From Lumbricus terrestris (taxonomy: Eukaryota; Annelida; Clitellata; Crassiclitellata; Lumbricidae), in assembly GCA_949752735.1 (NCBI GenBank), contig OX457041.1, positions 25,816,576-25,880,575 of the forward strand: a stretch of 64,000 nt of DNA. Direction: 5' to 3'. A program made the translations under genes and the position numbers. Shown in pieces: positions 40,701 through 45,862 of the stretch. Numbering within the stretch: the first letter of the stretch is position 1; every line of letters starts with the position of its first letter. The notes under the pieces are model-generated. The model had not been told where the DNA came from and did not search any database. It saw only the letters and a program-made list of their open reading frames with translations.

Positions 40701-41674
40701 AGCTAACTGGCTTGGCACTGATAAAAGTTGTCAGTCATATTTCTGCATAAATTTGAGCAAGCGAAACCCTAGTCCAAAGCTTCTCAGGGCGTTCTTACCA
40801 GATGCGAACAGATTCATGCAAAGAATTTATATTTTCTACCTTTGGCAGGCCGATGATTGGCGGCCTGACGTGGGCCCGGCTGCTTGAGCTGCTCCTCCAC
40901 TCCTTACATTTCTCTTCCACATGCCAGTAGAGTATACAGATAAAACTGGAAGCAACATACAAACGCAAACATGTAATGCATGCAACAGTTATATGTGCCT
41001 CAATATATATACAGCGCCTCTCAAAAACCTGAAATAGGACTGTATAATAGACCTGAAAGTAGGCCTAAATAGACTTCAGGTCTATAATGCAGCCTTAATT
41101 CATGTTTCAAGGTAAACCTAAAGTTGAACACATAATTTCGGCCATAAAATTCGTTTACGTAGGCTGTGGAGTTTAGCCAAACAAGACCAAAATCATAATT
41201 GTAGCAAAATCCTATCCAAGTATTTGAGACTGTTACGGAGCAGACTGCCTGTCAGTCCATCACAAGATAAACACTAACAAACCACACAAGCATTGCTTGT
41301 ACTTTTTTCAACCGCACATTAAGTTCAACTCTCACTTTATCATGTACAAGCACTTGAAAACCAAATCAAATTCTCTGATGATGCTAATTGACAGTGACTG
41401 AGATCACCAAGCGTCCAAGATAATGAATGACTAAAATGAGTGATTGGGCGTATAGATTAGATCATTGGCCTGCATGCAAGTACTTTTTTCATAATGATAA
41501 GAGCAAAAGCATAAGTCACTAGATCATAAAGATTAGATTTGCAACACTTTCATACCCTGCAGCAAATGTGAAACAGCATAGCAAAAGCCAGCATCCACCG
41601 AAGAGACCGAAGCTCGATATAAAGAGGAACGCGGCAAGGAAGAACCATGCGCAACCACTAACTGTCAGGGCCAT
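10519..41674 (-). CDS. SNX13: Sorting nexin 13 (RGS-PX1), complete coding gene, 26 exons
   Basis: SNX13 is a membrane-anchored endolysosomal/ER sorting nexin. In vertebrates its RGS domain accelerates GTP hydrolysis by G-alpha-s and its PX domain binds phosphatidylinositol 3-phosphate. The 26 exons I placed join in phase without a stop to 994 residues, close to the ~960 of the vertebrate protein. Order: N-terminal hydrophobic segment (1-50), PXA (about 98-278), RGS (about 376-500), PX (about 575-690), Nexin_C (about 793-915), basic C-terminus. SNX13 fits better than SNX14 or SNX25, judged by the PXA tract around [11 protein letters not shown], the [12 protein letters not shown] motif and the FWPNGILAE Nexin_C motif. 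The start is the ATG at 41674, directly after a TTTCAG acceptor, which implies a noncoding 5' exon upstream. Odd points: two GC-AG introns, a half-duplicated exon and a 7.5-kb LTR element in one intron. Confidence 0.95.
10841..11092. repeat. Direct duplication, right copy
   Basis: Second copy of the 9691-9942 unit, here inside the last SNX13 intron. The two copies bracket the terminal coding exon, with a spacing of 1,150 bases. Confidence 0.9.
11217..11296 (+). repeat. SINE-type tail, AATG class
   Basis: GAGCGCCTCTGAGTAG, a short loop, TTGAAGAGGCGCTATATAAA, then (GAAT)n. The two GCGCCTCT arms can pair as a stem-loop. One of about a dozen copies in the window. Confidence 0.85.
11620..11692 (-). 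repeat. SINE-type tail, inverse copy
   Basis: Inverse reading gives GGGAGCGCTTCTGAAAGG, a loop, then GCGAGAAGCGCCTTATAAATG. This is the LINE-like tail class. Confidence 0.7.
11899..12011 (-). CDS. SNX13: SNX13 exon 25
   Basis: Residues 865-903: [18 protein letters not shown], then [16 protein letters not shown]. Acceptor TTTTCAG, donor GTCTGT. Confidence 0.95.
12336..13731. mobile_element. piggyBac-like MITE with G-rich internal minisatellite
   Basis: Bounded by TTAA at 12336-12339 and 13728-13731. Ends are TTAACACATTGGCCGCC and the inverse of TTAACACATTGACCGCC. The interior is about 1.1 kb of strongly strand-biased GGGGTGGG-type sequence arranged as diverged ~250-bp units, each carrying an AAAATCAAAATTTACTCCAG-like marker. 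No transposase; the long open frames over it are compositional. Confidence 0.75.
12352..12418. repeat. Two near-identical 24-bp palindromes
   Basis: CTACTACGAG joined to its inverse through TTAA (positions 12352-12375), repeated at 12395-12418. They sit just inside the left end of the piggyBac-like element and may be subterminal transposase-binding sites. Confidence 0.8.
14057..14125 (-). CDS. SNX13: SNX13 exon 24
   Basis: Sixty-nine bases, residues 842-865: [20 protein letters not shown]. Acceptor TGCAG, donor GTCAAA. It lies 194 bases from the edge of the LTR retrotransposon. Confidence 0.92.
14319..15421 (+). repeat. 5' LTR
   Basis: 1,103 bp from TGTAGCGTATTAAATC to AAACGGAGACGTTACA. Contains an AATAAA at about 14562 after CAACC. 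A 67-bp unit beginning TTCTTCAAATATAGCAC is tandemly doubled at 15035-15170. A 63-codon frame inside is identical in both LTRs but has no recognisable domain. Confidence 0.95.
15424..15441 (+). promoter_or_regulatory. Candidate primer-binding site
   Basis: TGGGATGCTCGCGTCGGG begins two bases after the 5' LTR. TGG at that spot matches a tRNA CCA end, but I could not assign the tRNA. Confidence 0.5.
15764..20593 (+). CDS. Gag-Pol polyprotein of Gmr1-like retrotransposon
   Basis: A single 1,609-residue frame without stop or shift. Residues 20-125 are a highly charged, coiled-coil-like segment and about 145-330 a gag/SCAN-like region. A CCHC knuckle [14 protein letters not shown] is at about 389-402 and the protease DSG motif at 494. 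The integrase HHCC zinc finger starts near 757; its DD35E triad is at about D827, D887 and E923, followed by a GPY/F-like module (KWQGPFVV). Reverse transcriptase follows with YVDD at 1342-1345, then RNase H with its first aspartate at about 1493 (QTDASGRG). All catalytic motifs are present. Integrase upstream of reverse transcriptase is the diagnostic feature. Gag and Pol share one frame, so the Gag:Pol ratio must be set some other way. Confidence 0.96.
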   Translation: MSITDWQQWLDMGRSFSLEGEELKAFVRDRQNEFRQQRADEREEAKVLRDAESAREAAKIAEAKAVRENEMEMARMADVRLEREATEARLAREADEVRQARDRELENKRLEVQVRLREIESRDGRNRDDGDSYMTMGDNHQGNQSHKGMKNIKFPIFNEGKDCLDAYLLRFERTCTTYEIPRDVWSLMLARHLESKALEVFQRLSAEETQDYDCLKKHLLKRFQLTEGGYRNKFKTSKMEQGETPSNFIYRLQRYLQQWLLQAGFEQTYEGIEDLLLKDQFFLTCSNELRIFIKEKGKMSLKDTLTCAESYIEAHGYRYAENSVKPQGRFNNDRGNGKSFEEKSREKFQGNMNRGRVETRQNKETNHSGNVNRGFSRDREQAAEHKITCFACGKVGHKAFDCVHKAKGFVKHTAAAVQIYENRAYRAVQANENTKSNEIDRTVERQDRKGKEEVPKHMAASTVVTERKDGCIDIGSIDECQAKVNGIDANCLYDSGASTCIVRRSLIKDSDLTGKETHCILVDGSLRCFPTANVNIESEYFTGEVEAMVMDEPVKPIIIGRVRGLKYTVTNENTDENVINCDKGEKVDGTIMSEKQEKVEYKGILKGIVNANSRWQDAKKKVRFESDEMSTEYDDVIEKVGSDDVMNSDAHQTTAAIETRAESKKVVKYKPLKVTEMPDLNITTKEIKELQKTDETLKSYWDKASEWNGDEKNTEKVLYVKKDGLLYRRWKEVLKDEAKWQLMVPKQLRNKVLAVAHNSLLSAHLGMKKTHDKIVNEFYWPGINQEVRRYILSCDVCQKAVDKKVNYKAPMGHLPVLDVPFKHVCVDIIGAIEPMSMRGYRYVLTIIDLSTRYPEAIPLKGISTEEVAEALFNFYCRMGVPERIHTDRGSQFTSELMAEVNKMLLIKHTMTSPYHAMGNGCVERLNGTIKTTLRKLIGEQVKEWDRYLAPLLFALRDTVHESHGYTPFELIFGRSCRGPVQILKELWTNEKVEDEVKDVYTYMTDLRERIEETCNMAQKAIHKANAKNKKYYDKKARYRKLEIGDKVLLLLPSCNNKMLVKWQGPFVVRGKIGDYDYKVEVDGGKLKTYHINILKKYYERDEEELSGSETIAYVSAIVHDGREGEDEEEEILNLYVSKQTETYKDVDINPQLEDEQRGELEKLLREYQDIFTDKPGRTDMVKHEIHLTSDEPVRMKAYPTPYHLQSEIDKEIEIMLENGIIERSEAAYAAPLVVVKKADGSNRLCCNYKQLNKVTIFDPEPMMSNEDIFNKLSGSKIYSKFDFCKGYWQIPMSEESKDYTTFICASGLYKFNVLPFGLVNSASSYNRLIRKILHGTENLESYVDDILAHTEGWTKHMKILQEFFQRVRDAHLTLKPKKCSLGYGRIDFLGHTLNNDDISPKGESIDKIVEMPQPKTKKQIRSFLGAINYYRKFIPHCAELMAPLSDLTKKSAANNVDWNEELEESFSKLKAALAKTPILKLPNLEKEFVIQTDASGRGIGCVLIQQYEGINHPIAYASRKLLEREMRYSVEERECLAIMWGISRFDRYLCGKQFVIETDHCGLQYMKEGRMRNARVMRWSLALQNYCFTIRYIKGSNNVMSDYLSRGIT
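20755..21857 (+). repeat. 3' LTR
   Basis: Same length as the 5' LTR with no difference noticed on reading, including the doubled 67-bp unit (21471-21606). The preceding GAAGGAGGGG (20741-20750) is the likely polypurine tract for plus-strand priming. Confidence 0.95.
21860..21941. repeat. 27-bp tandem repeat, 3 copies, at the LTR insertion point
   Basis: GGCAAGTCTTACATTGAGAG plus seven bases, three times, starting within the CAAGG target duplication. The element evidently landed at the edge of this small repeat. Confidence 0.88.
22165..22228 (+). repeat. SINE-type tail, ATACA class
   Basis: GAGCGCCTCTGAATAG, a loop, CAAGAGGCGCTTTATAAATG and an (ATACA)n end, stopping about 24 bases from the donor of SNX13 exon 23. 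Confidence 0.75.
22252..22400 (-). CDS. SNX13: SNX13 exon 23 (Nexin_C start)
   Basis: Residues 793-842: [20 protein letters not shown] followed by QWLRRR, diagnostic of Nexin_C. Its donor is about 24 bases from a SINE-type tail. The next intron holds the LTR element. Confidence 0.96.
22764..22895. repeat. Degenerate (ACAAT)n tract
   Basis: Imperfect ACAATACAATAC units over ~130 bases in the intron between SNX13 exons 22 and 23, the same tail motif as the ATACA-class SINE tails. Confidence 0.75.
22952..23026 (-). CDS. SNX13: SNX13 exon 22
   Basis: Twenty-five codons (768-792): a proline-rich start, then [17 protein letters not shown]. Low complexity, but phases and the VSASLD motif fit the SNX13 linker. 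Donor GTTTGA. Confidence 0.85.
23222..23297. mobile_element. Short piggyBac-like inverted-repeat element
   Basis: TTAACCCTTTACAAACC at the left and the inverse-like GTCAGTAAAGGGGTTGAA at the right. Same end type as 6187-6265; the right TTAA has changed to TTGA. Confidence 0.45.
24940..25090 (+). repeat. tRNA-derived SINE fragment
   Basis: GGTTGGGGGTTCAAACCCAA (around 25004) has a clear Pol III B box, preceded by a degenerate tRNA-like A-box region. No tRNA fold survives, so this is a SINE relic rather than a gene. Confidence 0.5.
25523..25638. repeat. ~17-bp tandem repeat of AATTAATTG
   Basis: About seven copies of ATCAATTAATTGGGC and its variants, each with the palindrome CAATTAATTG. Confidence 0.9.
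26050..26122 (-). repeat. SINE-type tail, AATG class
   Basis: Inverse copy: (ATTC)n, then GCATTTATATAGCGCCCCTT and TACTCAGAGGCGCTCCCAG. Confidence 0.85.
26961..27128 (-). CDS. SNX13: SNX13 exon 21
   Basis: Fifty-six codons (712-767): [20 protein letters not shown], then an amphipathic stretch ending [14 protein letters not shown]. Matches the PX-Nexin_C linker of SNX13. Donor GTGAGG. Confidence 0.94.
27173..27265 (-). pseudogene. Partial duplicate of SNX13 exon 20
   Basis: On the minus strand this repeats the intron end, the GCGCAG acceptor and the first half of exon 20 (from ACGTTGCTGAGTCC through the GGTCTCATTGA phrase), almost unchanged. It then runs into unrelated sequence with no clear donor. 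It lies between exons 20 and 21 and looks like a nonfunctional decoy exon. Confidence 0.85.
27729..27839 (-). CDS. SNX13: SNX13 exon 20 (PX end)
   Basis: Thirty-seven codons (675-711): the terminal PX helix, [20 protein letters not shown]. Its 5' half and acceptor are duplicated at about 27173-27265. Confidence 0.94.
28258..28362 (-). CDS. SNX13: SNX13 exon 19 (PX)
   Basis: Thirty-five codons (640-674). LILPSKRAF is the PX proline loop and [14 protein letters not shown] the following helix with its conserved arginine. Confidence 0.96.
28565..28707 (-). CDS. SNX13: SNX13 exon 18 (PX core)
   Basis: Residues 592-639. [15 protein letters not shown] carries the RRYS lipid-binding motif of PX domains. 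Donor GTAAGC. Confidence 0.96.
29285..29402 (-). CDS. SNX13: SNX13 exon 17
   Basis: Residues 553-592: a serine-rich linker, then [11 protein letters not shown], the first PX strand. Acceptor TTTCAG, donor GTTCGT, phase 1 out. Confidence 0.87.
29618..29675 (-). repeat. SINE-type tail, diverged
   Basis: GCATATTTATATAGCGTCCC, then ATCTACTCAGCGGCTCT: an inverse AATG-class tail with substitutions. Confidence 0.65.
30383..30420 (-). CDS. SNX13: SNX13 exon 16 (38-base microexon)
   Basis: Encodes [13 protein letters not shown] in the RGS-PX linker. Acceptor TTTTTCAG, donor GTAAAC. Placed by phase and splice sites, because the linker is not conserved in sequence. Confidence 0.75.
30930..31068 (-). 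CDS. SNX13: SNX13 exon 15 (GC donor)
   Basis: Residues 494-540: [20 protein letters not shown], the RGS C-terminal helix. The donor reads GACG then GCAAGT, the consensus for GC-AG introns, and this end gives the right phase for exon 16. Confidence 0.88.
31470..31605 (+). repeat. tRNA-derived SINE fragment (second family)
   Basis: B box GGTTCGAATCTACCTCAAGC, then GTCTGTGAGGAAGGCAACAA and GAAACCACCTAC. The same order of phrases occurs at 58455-58656. Confidence 0.65.
31920..32024 (-). CDS. SNX13: SNX13 exon 14
   Basis: Thirty-five codons (459-493), last part of [23 protein letters not shown]. Acceptor TTCAG, donor GTGAGA. Confidence 0.93.
32333..32461 (-). CDS. SNX13: SNX13 exon 13
   Basis: Forty-three codons (416-458), RGS: starts [13 protein letters not shown] and ends [13 protein letters not shown]. 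In phase on both sides. Confidence 0.95.
32863..32935 (+). repeat. SINE-type tail, AATG class
   Basis: GAGGTTGGGAGCATCTCCGA, then TTCAAGAGGAGCTATACAAA and an AATGAATGAAT end. Diverged. Confidence 0.7.
33150..33205 (-). CDS. SNX13: SNX13 exon 12
   Basis: Residues 397-415, a 56-base exon: [21 protein letters not shown] core. Acceptor TCTAG, donor GTATAT. Confidence 0.93.
33679..33778 (-). CDS. SNX13: SNX13 exon 11 (RGS start)
   Basis: Residues 364-397. [16 protein letters not shown] is the first RGS helix region. Acceptor TTACAG, donor GTAAGA. Confidence 0.93.
34320..34390 (-). repeat. SINE-type tail, AATG class
   Basis: (ATTC)n, then GAGCATTTATATAGCGCCCC and AGAAACTACTCAGAGGCGCT. Nearly identical to 26050-26122, and 22 bases from the donor of SNX13 exon 10. 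Confidence 0.88.
34413..34525 (-). CDS. SNX13: SNX13 exon 10
   Basis: Residues 326-363: [20 protein letters not shown], strongly conserved in SNX13. The donor GTGAGT lies only 22 bases from an inserted SINE-type tail (34320-34390). Confidence 0.95.
34800..34941 (-). CDS. SNX13: SNX13 exon 9
   Basis: Residues 279-326: [20 protein letters not shown], the helical linker after PXA. Donor GTTGGT after GATGATG. Confidence 0.93.
34985..35215. repeat. GT- and GGATG-rich simple repeat
   Basis: (GT)n with interruptions, then GGATGGATG/GTGGATG units for ~170 bases, in the intron between SNX13 exons 8 and 9. The histidine/proline/threonine-rich open frames here are artefacts. Confidence 0.9.
35830..35910 (+). 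repeat. SINE-type tail, AATG class
   Basis: AGAGTGCCTCTGAGTAGATA, then TTGAAGAGGCGCTATATAAA and a (GAATGAAA)n end. Confidence 0.8.
36144..36227 (-). CDS. SNX13: SNX13 exon 8 (PXA end)
   Basis: Twenty-eight codons (251-278) with the signature [20 protein letters not shown] that closes the PXA domain. Donor GTGGGT. Confidence 0.95.
36690..36775 (+). repeat. SINE-type tail, diverged
   Basis: GCCTTTGAGTAGTTTCTTTG followed by an AATGAATAAATGAA end; the pairing arms are decayed. Confidence 0.55.
36919..37007 (-). CDS. SNX13: SNX13 exon 7
   Basis: Residues 221-250, [22 protein letters not shown]. Acceptor TTCAG, donor GTGAGT. Confidence 0.93.
37838..37945 (-). CDS. SNX13: SNX13 exon 6
   Basis: Residues 185-221, [23 protein letters not shown], the acidic helix conserved in SNX13. 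Acceptor GTAG, donor GTGAGT. Confidence 0.9.
38050..38118 (-). repeat. SINE-type tail, AATG class
   Basis: CATTCATTCATTTGGAGAAT, then AGAACTACTCAGAGGCACTC in inverse orientation. Confidence 0.75.
38531..38646 (-). CDS. SNX13: SNX13 exon 5
   Basis: Residues 146-185, [23 protein letters not shown]. Acceptor CTAG, donor GTTAGA, phase 2 in and phase 1 out. Confidence 0.9.
38820..38915. repeat. ~30-bp tandem repeat, 3-4 copies
   Basis: ATCTATTCAATAGTTATCTA plus ~10 bases, repeated in the intron between SNX13 exons 4 and 5. Confidence 0.85.
39207..39292 (+). repeat. SINE-type tail, AATG class
   Basis: GGAGTCGGGAGCGCTTCTGA, then TTGAAGAGGTGCTATATAAA and (AATG)n, about 80 bases from SNX13 exon 4. 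Confidence 0.8.
39374..39495 (-). CDS. SNX13: SNX13 exon 4 (PXA start; GC donor)
   Basis: Residues 106-146, with [18 protein letters not shown] typical of PXA. The only join that keeps the frame to exon 5 uses GAAAG followed by GC (GCAGGA) as donor. Ending after GAAAGG would put TAA at the start of exon 5. This is therefore a GC-AG intron. Confidence 0.85.
40009..40098 (-). CDS. SNX13: SNX13 exon 3
   Basis: Thirty codons (76-105), in phase on both sides. Contains [17 protein letters not shown], the conserved lead-in to the PXA domain. Confidence 0.9.
40840..40945 (-). CDS. SNX13: SNX13 exon 2
   Basis: Residues 40-75. The second hydrophobic stretch FICILYW leads into a charged, serine-rich cytosolic segment. 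Acceptor CCAG, donor GTAGAA; the phase joins its neighbours. Confidence 0.85.
41556..41674 (-). CDS. SNX13: SNX13 exon 1 (coding)
   Basis: Residues 1-40. Begins [12 protein letters not shown] and is almost entirely hydrophobic, matching the N-terminal membrane hairpin of SNX13. The donor GTATGA follows GCAGG; ends in phase 2. Confidence 0.85.
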
Positions 41675-42334
41675 CTGAAAGAAATTAACACACACAGCAG
41701 AACGTGCCATTGAAAATGGATGGTAAGCTGCAAACAAAAACACATTCAATGAATTAAGTGTAGTGAAGAATAAAATAGCCCAGCATTGCCAGTCCATTTT
41801 AAATGTGGTCATGTCTTTATCCATACTTTTATTGGTATCCATTTATTCATCGACCAAGTCAAATATTCGCATTCCCAACCATCCATCCACTTTCCAACAA
41901 TGAAGTGCCATTCCTTCAAACCAAGTAAGTCAGTCATCTGTCAAATCCAAGAGTTTATCTATCCAATTGATACATCCATCCCTACTCTTTCATCTTTTCA
42001 TCCAACTAGACATCGGCCCACTAGCTGACTTACCCATAGAAACCCACCTGTCTGACTAACAATTCAGTTGACCAGTCATTCATATCTTCAGACATTCATC
42101 CATCCATCCATTCATCCATTCACCTATCGTTACACCCAGTTATGCATACCAAACATCTAAGCATCTACCTGTTCAATGTTTCCCACAAAAGTATAGTTTC
42201 AAAATGTCTGCATTTTCCTGGGTTTTTATTTCCAGAGAACAATTTAAATCACCTTCAATCCTTCATATGTATAAAGATTCAATACGCCAGTCAATTGCTA
42301 ACCTATAAAGTCTTGACCTAATAGCAACAATTAC

Positions 42335-43121
42335 ATAAGCTTGATCTTCAATTACTGGCCTCAATATAACCCTACCTTCACCTTTTCTTCTATTGTTTGT
42401 GATCTGGGTGTCACACTTGACAGTGCTCTGGCATTTACTGAACACCTGTCACTCTTGACCCGTTCATGTTACTACCACTTGAGACGACTTAGGGCAATTA
42501 AAAGATCGGTGTCCTCCAATGTGTTTACGACTATGGTACATGCCTTTATCTCCTCACGAATTGACTAACTGTAACTCCCTAAGTACTAATTGGGCTTCCT
42601 AAGGTTCGCTTGTCATCTGTGCAATCTTACCTAAATTCTGCTGCTAGACTTATCGCACGACTTCCTTGATACTCGCACATCTCCACATACTTGACGCATG
42701 ACCTTCACTGGCTTCCGATCTTTGCCCGAATCAGATACAAGGTCTTGCTCCTAGTTACTAAGTCCCTGCAGGGCTTAGCACCTAAATACCTCTGTGATTT
42801 AATGTGCAAGCCTCTTTCAGCAAGATCTTCACGCCCTCTTCGTTCTGCTGAGTCTGCTAACCGCTTTGATCTATTTGTACCTAGATCACGAACCTCATTA
42901 ACCCAACATCGGGCATTTTTGCTATTGTTGGCCCTTTAATTTGGAATCACCTTCCTTCTGAAATTGTGGCAGGATTCTTGTAGGAAATTAACCTGCATCT
43001 TTTCGCTGCTTGAAGACATTTCTCTTTTCATGGGCCTGTCACGCTGAGAGTGCTTCTGAAATAGCTCTGCTGTGAGAAGCACTTCACAAATGCTTTTTTA
43101 GATTAGATTAGATTAGATTAG
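42335..43121 (+). pseudogene. 3' fragment of a CR1/L2-like LINE
   Basis: The end of a non-LTR retrotransposon reverse transcriptase ORF. DLGVTLDSALAFTEHLSLLT and SCYYHLRRLRAIKRSVSS are the post-catalytic 'YHLRRLR' region; HWLPIFARIRYKVLLLV and LAPKYLCDL follow in another frame. It is interrupted by stops and frame changes, so it is dead. The 3' end GAGAGTGCTTCTGAA...GAGAAGCACTTCACAAATG followed by (GATTA)n matches the SINE-type tails found elsewhere in the window. The clade call is by recall of these motifs. Confidence 0.82.
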
Positions 43122-43184
43122 TACTAAACCTGACCATTGCACGCTTGCTTTAAGCCATCAAGTGCTGTATAGTTACATTTCAAC

Positions 43185-43700
43185 AGTAACAGTTCTGGCA
43201 ATCTCAGTAACTAGTTACTGGAAAGGGTCAATCGCTAGTTACTTACAAATTAGTTGTTTTAGTAACAAAAGTAACTAGAACCCGATTACAGTTACTTTTA
43301 AAAGTAACCAAATACTTTTAGTTACTGAAAGTGGGAATTCATATTTCAGCTCTCCCCTGGATGAAATTAATAATGAAATGAATAAATTCAGAATGCAAGC
43401 ACAGGTGAAAATGTTCACGTCACTTCAACACATAAACAAAAGAATTCATATGTTGATGATAAAACACCTTTAATAATATCTATAGTATTATAATCGAACT
43501 CAAAGATGCAACATAAATTAATGGAAAATTATGCAAAGTAAACAAATATACATATATGGAAGTAATGCAAAGTAAACAAATATTTTTTGCGTTACAGCCA
43601 TATCATTACCTCTGTGTATTACTTTGGGGGAAAAGTAACGAGTTCCCCAAAAGTTACCGCAAAATAGTAAAGAGTCACTACAATAACACAGCATTGTAAC
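43185..43700. mobile_element. hAT-like non-autonomous element
   Basis: Rich in AGTAACTAGTTACT and GTTACTTTTAAAAGTAAC phrases at the left and AAAAGTAACGAGTTCC / AAAAGTTACCGC at the right, the GTAAC-type composition of many hAT MITEs. Exact ends and target duplication were not resolved. Confidence 0.5.
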
Positions 43701-44096
43701 ACAGAAGCCAGCAATATTCAATTTTCAAAGTAAAGTAGGTGACTTACTGTCAGACATAAAATCATGACGTGTCCTCAGTAAACCTGTGTCACATCGTTTG
43801 ATTGACCACAAGTTGATAGAGCAAATGTTCTTAATCGTAAACACATCTACCAATTAATGTCCATAGCTGCAATGAAAACAACATAATACATTGAGTTGAA
43901 CTTACATAACATAACCTAGGAGACACTGTTCAAAATGGCAAGAAAAGATAATCACTTTGTCTGTAGTTAAATTATTGTTGCAAAGCAAGTCCATAAAACA
44001 GTATGAACATGCTGATGTGTGTGTATGTGGGTATTGCTTTTAACAAATCATAAAATGCACACTGACTTTCAATAAACGGATTGTAAATCATTAACT

Positions 44097-44266
44097 GGCG
44101 TAATTGCAGTATCGGGGACCGTGTGTGTCGTTTAGGGTTAGGTCAGGCGTCGTGAGGGTCGGTTAGGATCAGGTTAAGCGGCGTAATGGTCGGTTAGGGT
44201 TAGTGTCGTAGATACTATCCAAAGATGTTGCATATGCCTTGGTCCCCCCGATATCGCAAATACGCC
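44097..44266. mobile_element. hAT-like MITE, copy 2
   Basis: GGCGTAATTGCAGTATCGGG at the left and the inverse-like CCCGATATCGCAAATACGCC at the right. The interior has TTAGGGTTAG phrases. Same family as 2854-3029; no target duplication detected. Confidence 0.75.
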
Positions 44267-45763
44267 GCGCAGTTACATTTCAGTCAGCAAAAAATTACAA
44301 AGCACAATAAATCAATATCGTTTATTCAGCATTAAGCTGACAAGTCGCTACATGTAGCAGAAATTGTCTCAGCACTGAAGTCAGTTGCTTACAGGAGAAT
44401 TAGGCTAATTGCAGTGGAATTTGTGTATCGAATTCAGAGCAACTTGAATCAATCGAGGGCCATTTAATTGCATGCGACAATGTACATGTGACATTACGTA
44501 AAAGATTTGTATAGCGCTTCAGTCACTATAGAGTTACTACTGATAGGTATTTTCGGTCATACTAACACCGACTCTCAAAATTAGCCACTCGAACACTTAT
44601 GAGAGTATCAAGATCGCTCAACTGTATTGTAGATAACGGAAAATAAATTGCTACTTCATTTAAATCACAGAAGATAATTTCTGACTTTCAACCAAAACAC
44701 AAGGCCGCCATGATAGCGCCATGTATATTCTATGTCAATCACGTGGTAATGAAGAGTGAAATCGCGCTAGTAAGTAAGAAACTAGGCAATTTTTTCGTAA
44801 TTATGAACTTCCCAGTTTTCCAGGGTACCCAACTCACCATAAAGAGACAATTATTGATAATCCTACAAGTTCTCCAACCGATTCATATAGTCTACCACAA
44901 CCATGGACTAATCTATTTCTCTCTCTGAATTTCTGAAATTCATAAAACTTGCAGATCATTCACATATAATTATCGACACCATCGATGATCGACACTCACT
45001 CATCATCAACTACAAAACACTTCTCTATTGTGATCGTGATCGTATTCTCCAAACTTCTAAAGCGCTACTCGAAAGCCAAGCGCGGGACATCAACATATTC
45101 ACGAGCGCTGCATATTATAATTATTGCCTCAAAAGAGTTGCCCGTAAGACTGGGACTAATATCGATAATAGTGACTTTTCGAAATTCAGGCCTAGTCTAG
45201 CCTATAGGCCTATGTCGAGAATAGGAAGGTGTTGGGTGAAAGATCGGGCGAGTGACTCAGAGGGTCGGAGTTTATAATGAGTTGAGACCCTAGTTTCAAA
45301 CTTCGAAGGGAAACTGGAGGAGACATGGATAGCCCCTGGGAATGGTGATGGGGTTAGGGGTGACCTGCAAGGATGGGAAGGAACGGGAAAATTTAGAGTG
45401 AAATTCAGAATTAAGGCAGATCATTCCAGAGGCTTGTTGCATTGTTTGACATGGCTCGGCTTACTGCCTGTTGCTGTTGAACGACATTGTTTCATGATAT
45501 CAATGACGATTAGTGTCGTCCTACTCGTCCACCCTCTTGATAGACGCTTCGGACTGGTACTGCAAAGTACGCTGATGCTGCATTCAGAACGAGGCTGGTT
45601 CAATTGGAATTGAGGCTAGACGTGAAGGTCGTTTGAGGCGACAAAAAGTGAGGTTGTTCGTAGTTTGTTGACAACAGTTTTCTTTTTCGTTGCAGAATTT
45701 CACCGATTTCTCTCCAGAATCTGAGTAAATTTCTGTTTAACTTTACAACGTTAATCGGAAGAA

Positions 45764-45862
45764 ATGCTCTGCGCGTCGTCGGCGTTGCGTGCACGGTTAT
45801 CAGTGGCTGCGAAAAAGGCGAGTTTTCTTCTGTACTTTGGCTTCAGTCGGTCTGGCGTATAT
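45764..45862 (+). CDS. MMUT: MMUT exon 1 (mitochondrial presequence)
   Basis: ATG at 45764 gives [18 protein letters not shown]: no acidic residue, arginine/lysine spaced as in a matrix-targeting helix. The exact donor is uncertain: GTATAT at 45857 or GTAACG at 45863 both give the phase 0 needed by exon 2. Chosen by position and character, not homology. Confidence 0.6.

Larger units (their letters stand above)
10797..41555 (-). other. SNX13 introns: general content
   Basis: Introns range from about 200 bases to 8.1 kb. Beyond the repeats listed separately they hold degenerate tandem tracts. These include a ~26-bp phrase around CTAGAAAG at 30600-30870, AT-rich ~45-bp units at 31630-31830, and CATCC/ATCCA runs at 27900-28110. 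TTCGGCCGCACCCTGTATA at about 27647 resembles a Tc1/mariner end without a partner. No additional genes were seen. Confidence 0.6.
41675..45763. other. Spacer between divergent SNX13 and MMUT
   Basis: The two genes point away from each other. The 5' noncoding exon(s) of SNX13 implied by the acceptor before its ATG, and both promoters, should lie here, but I see no clear TATA box, Inr or CpG island. The spacer holds CATCC simple repeats (41870-42120), the LINE fragment, a hAT-like MITE (43185-43700) and the MITE at 44097-44266. Nothing recognisable was found in 44300-45700. Confidence 0.6.

Noticed and set aside
10519..41674. Assignment of the minus-strand gene to SNX25 or SNX14
   Set aside because: The RGS-PX-Nexin_C layout is shared, but residue patterns in PXA, PX and the C-terminus match SNX13 best and the length fits.
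42341..42939. Two adjacent open frames as a host gene
   Set aside because: They are the out-of-frame remains of a LINE reverse transcriptase ORF ending in a (GATTA)n tail.
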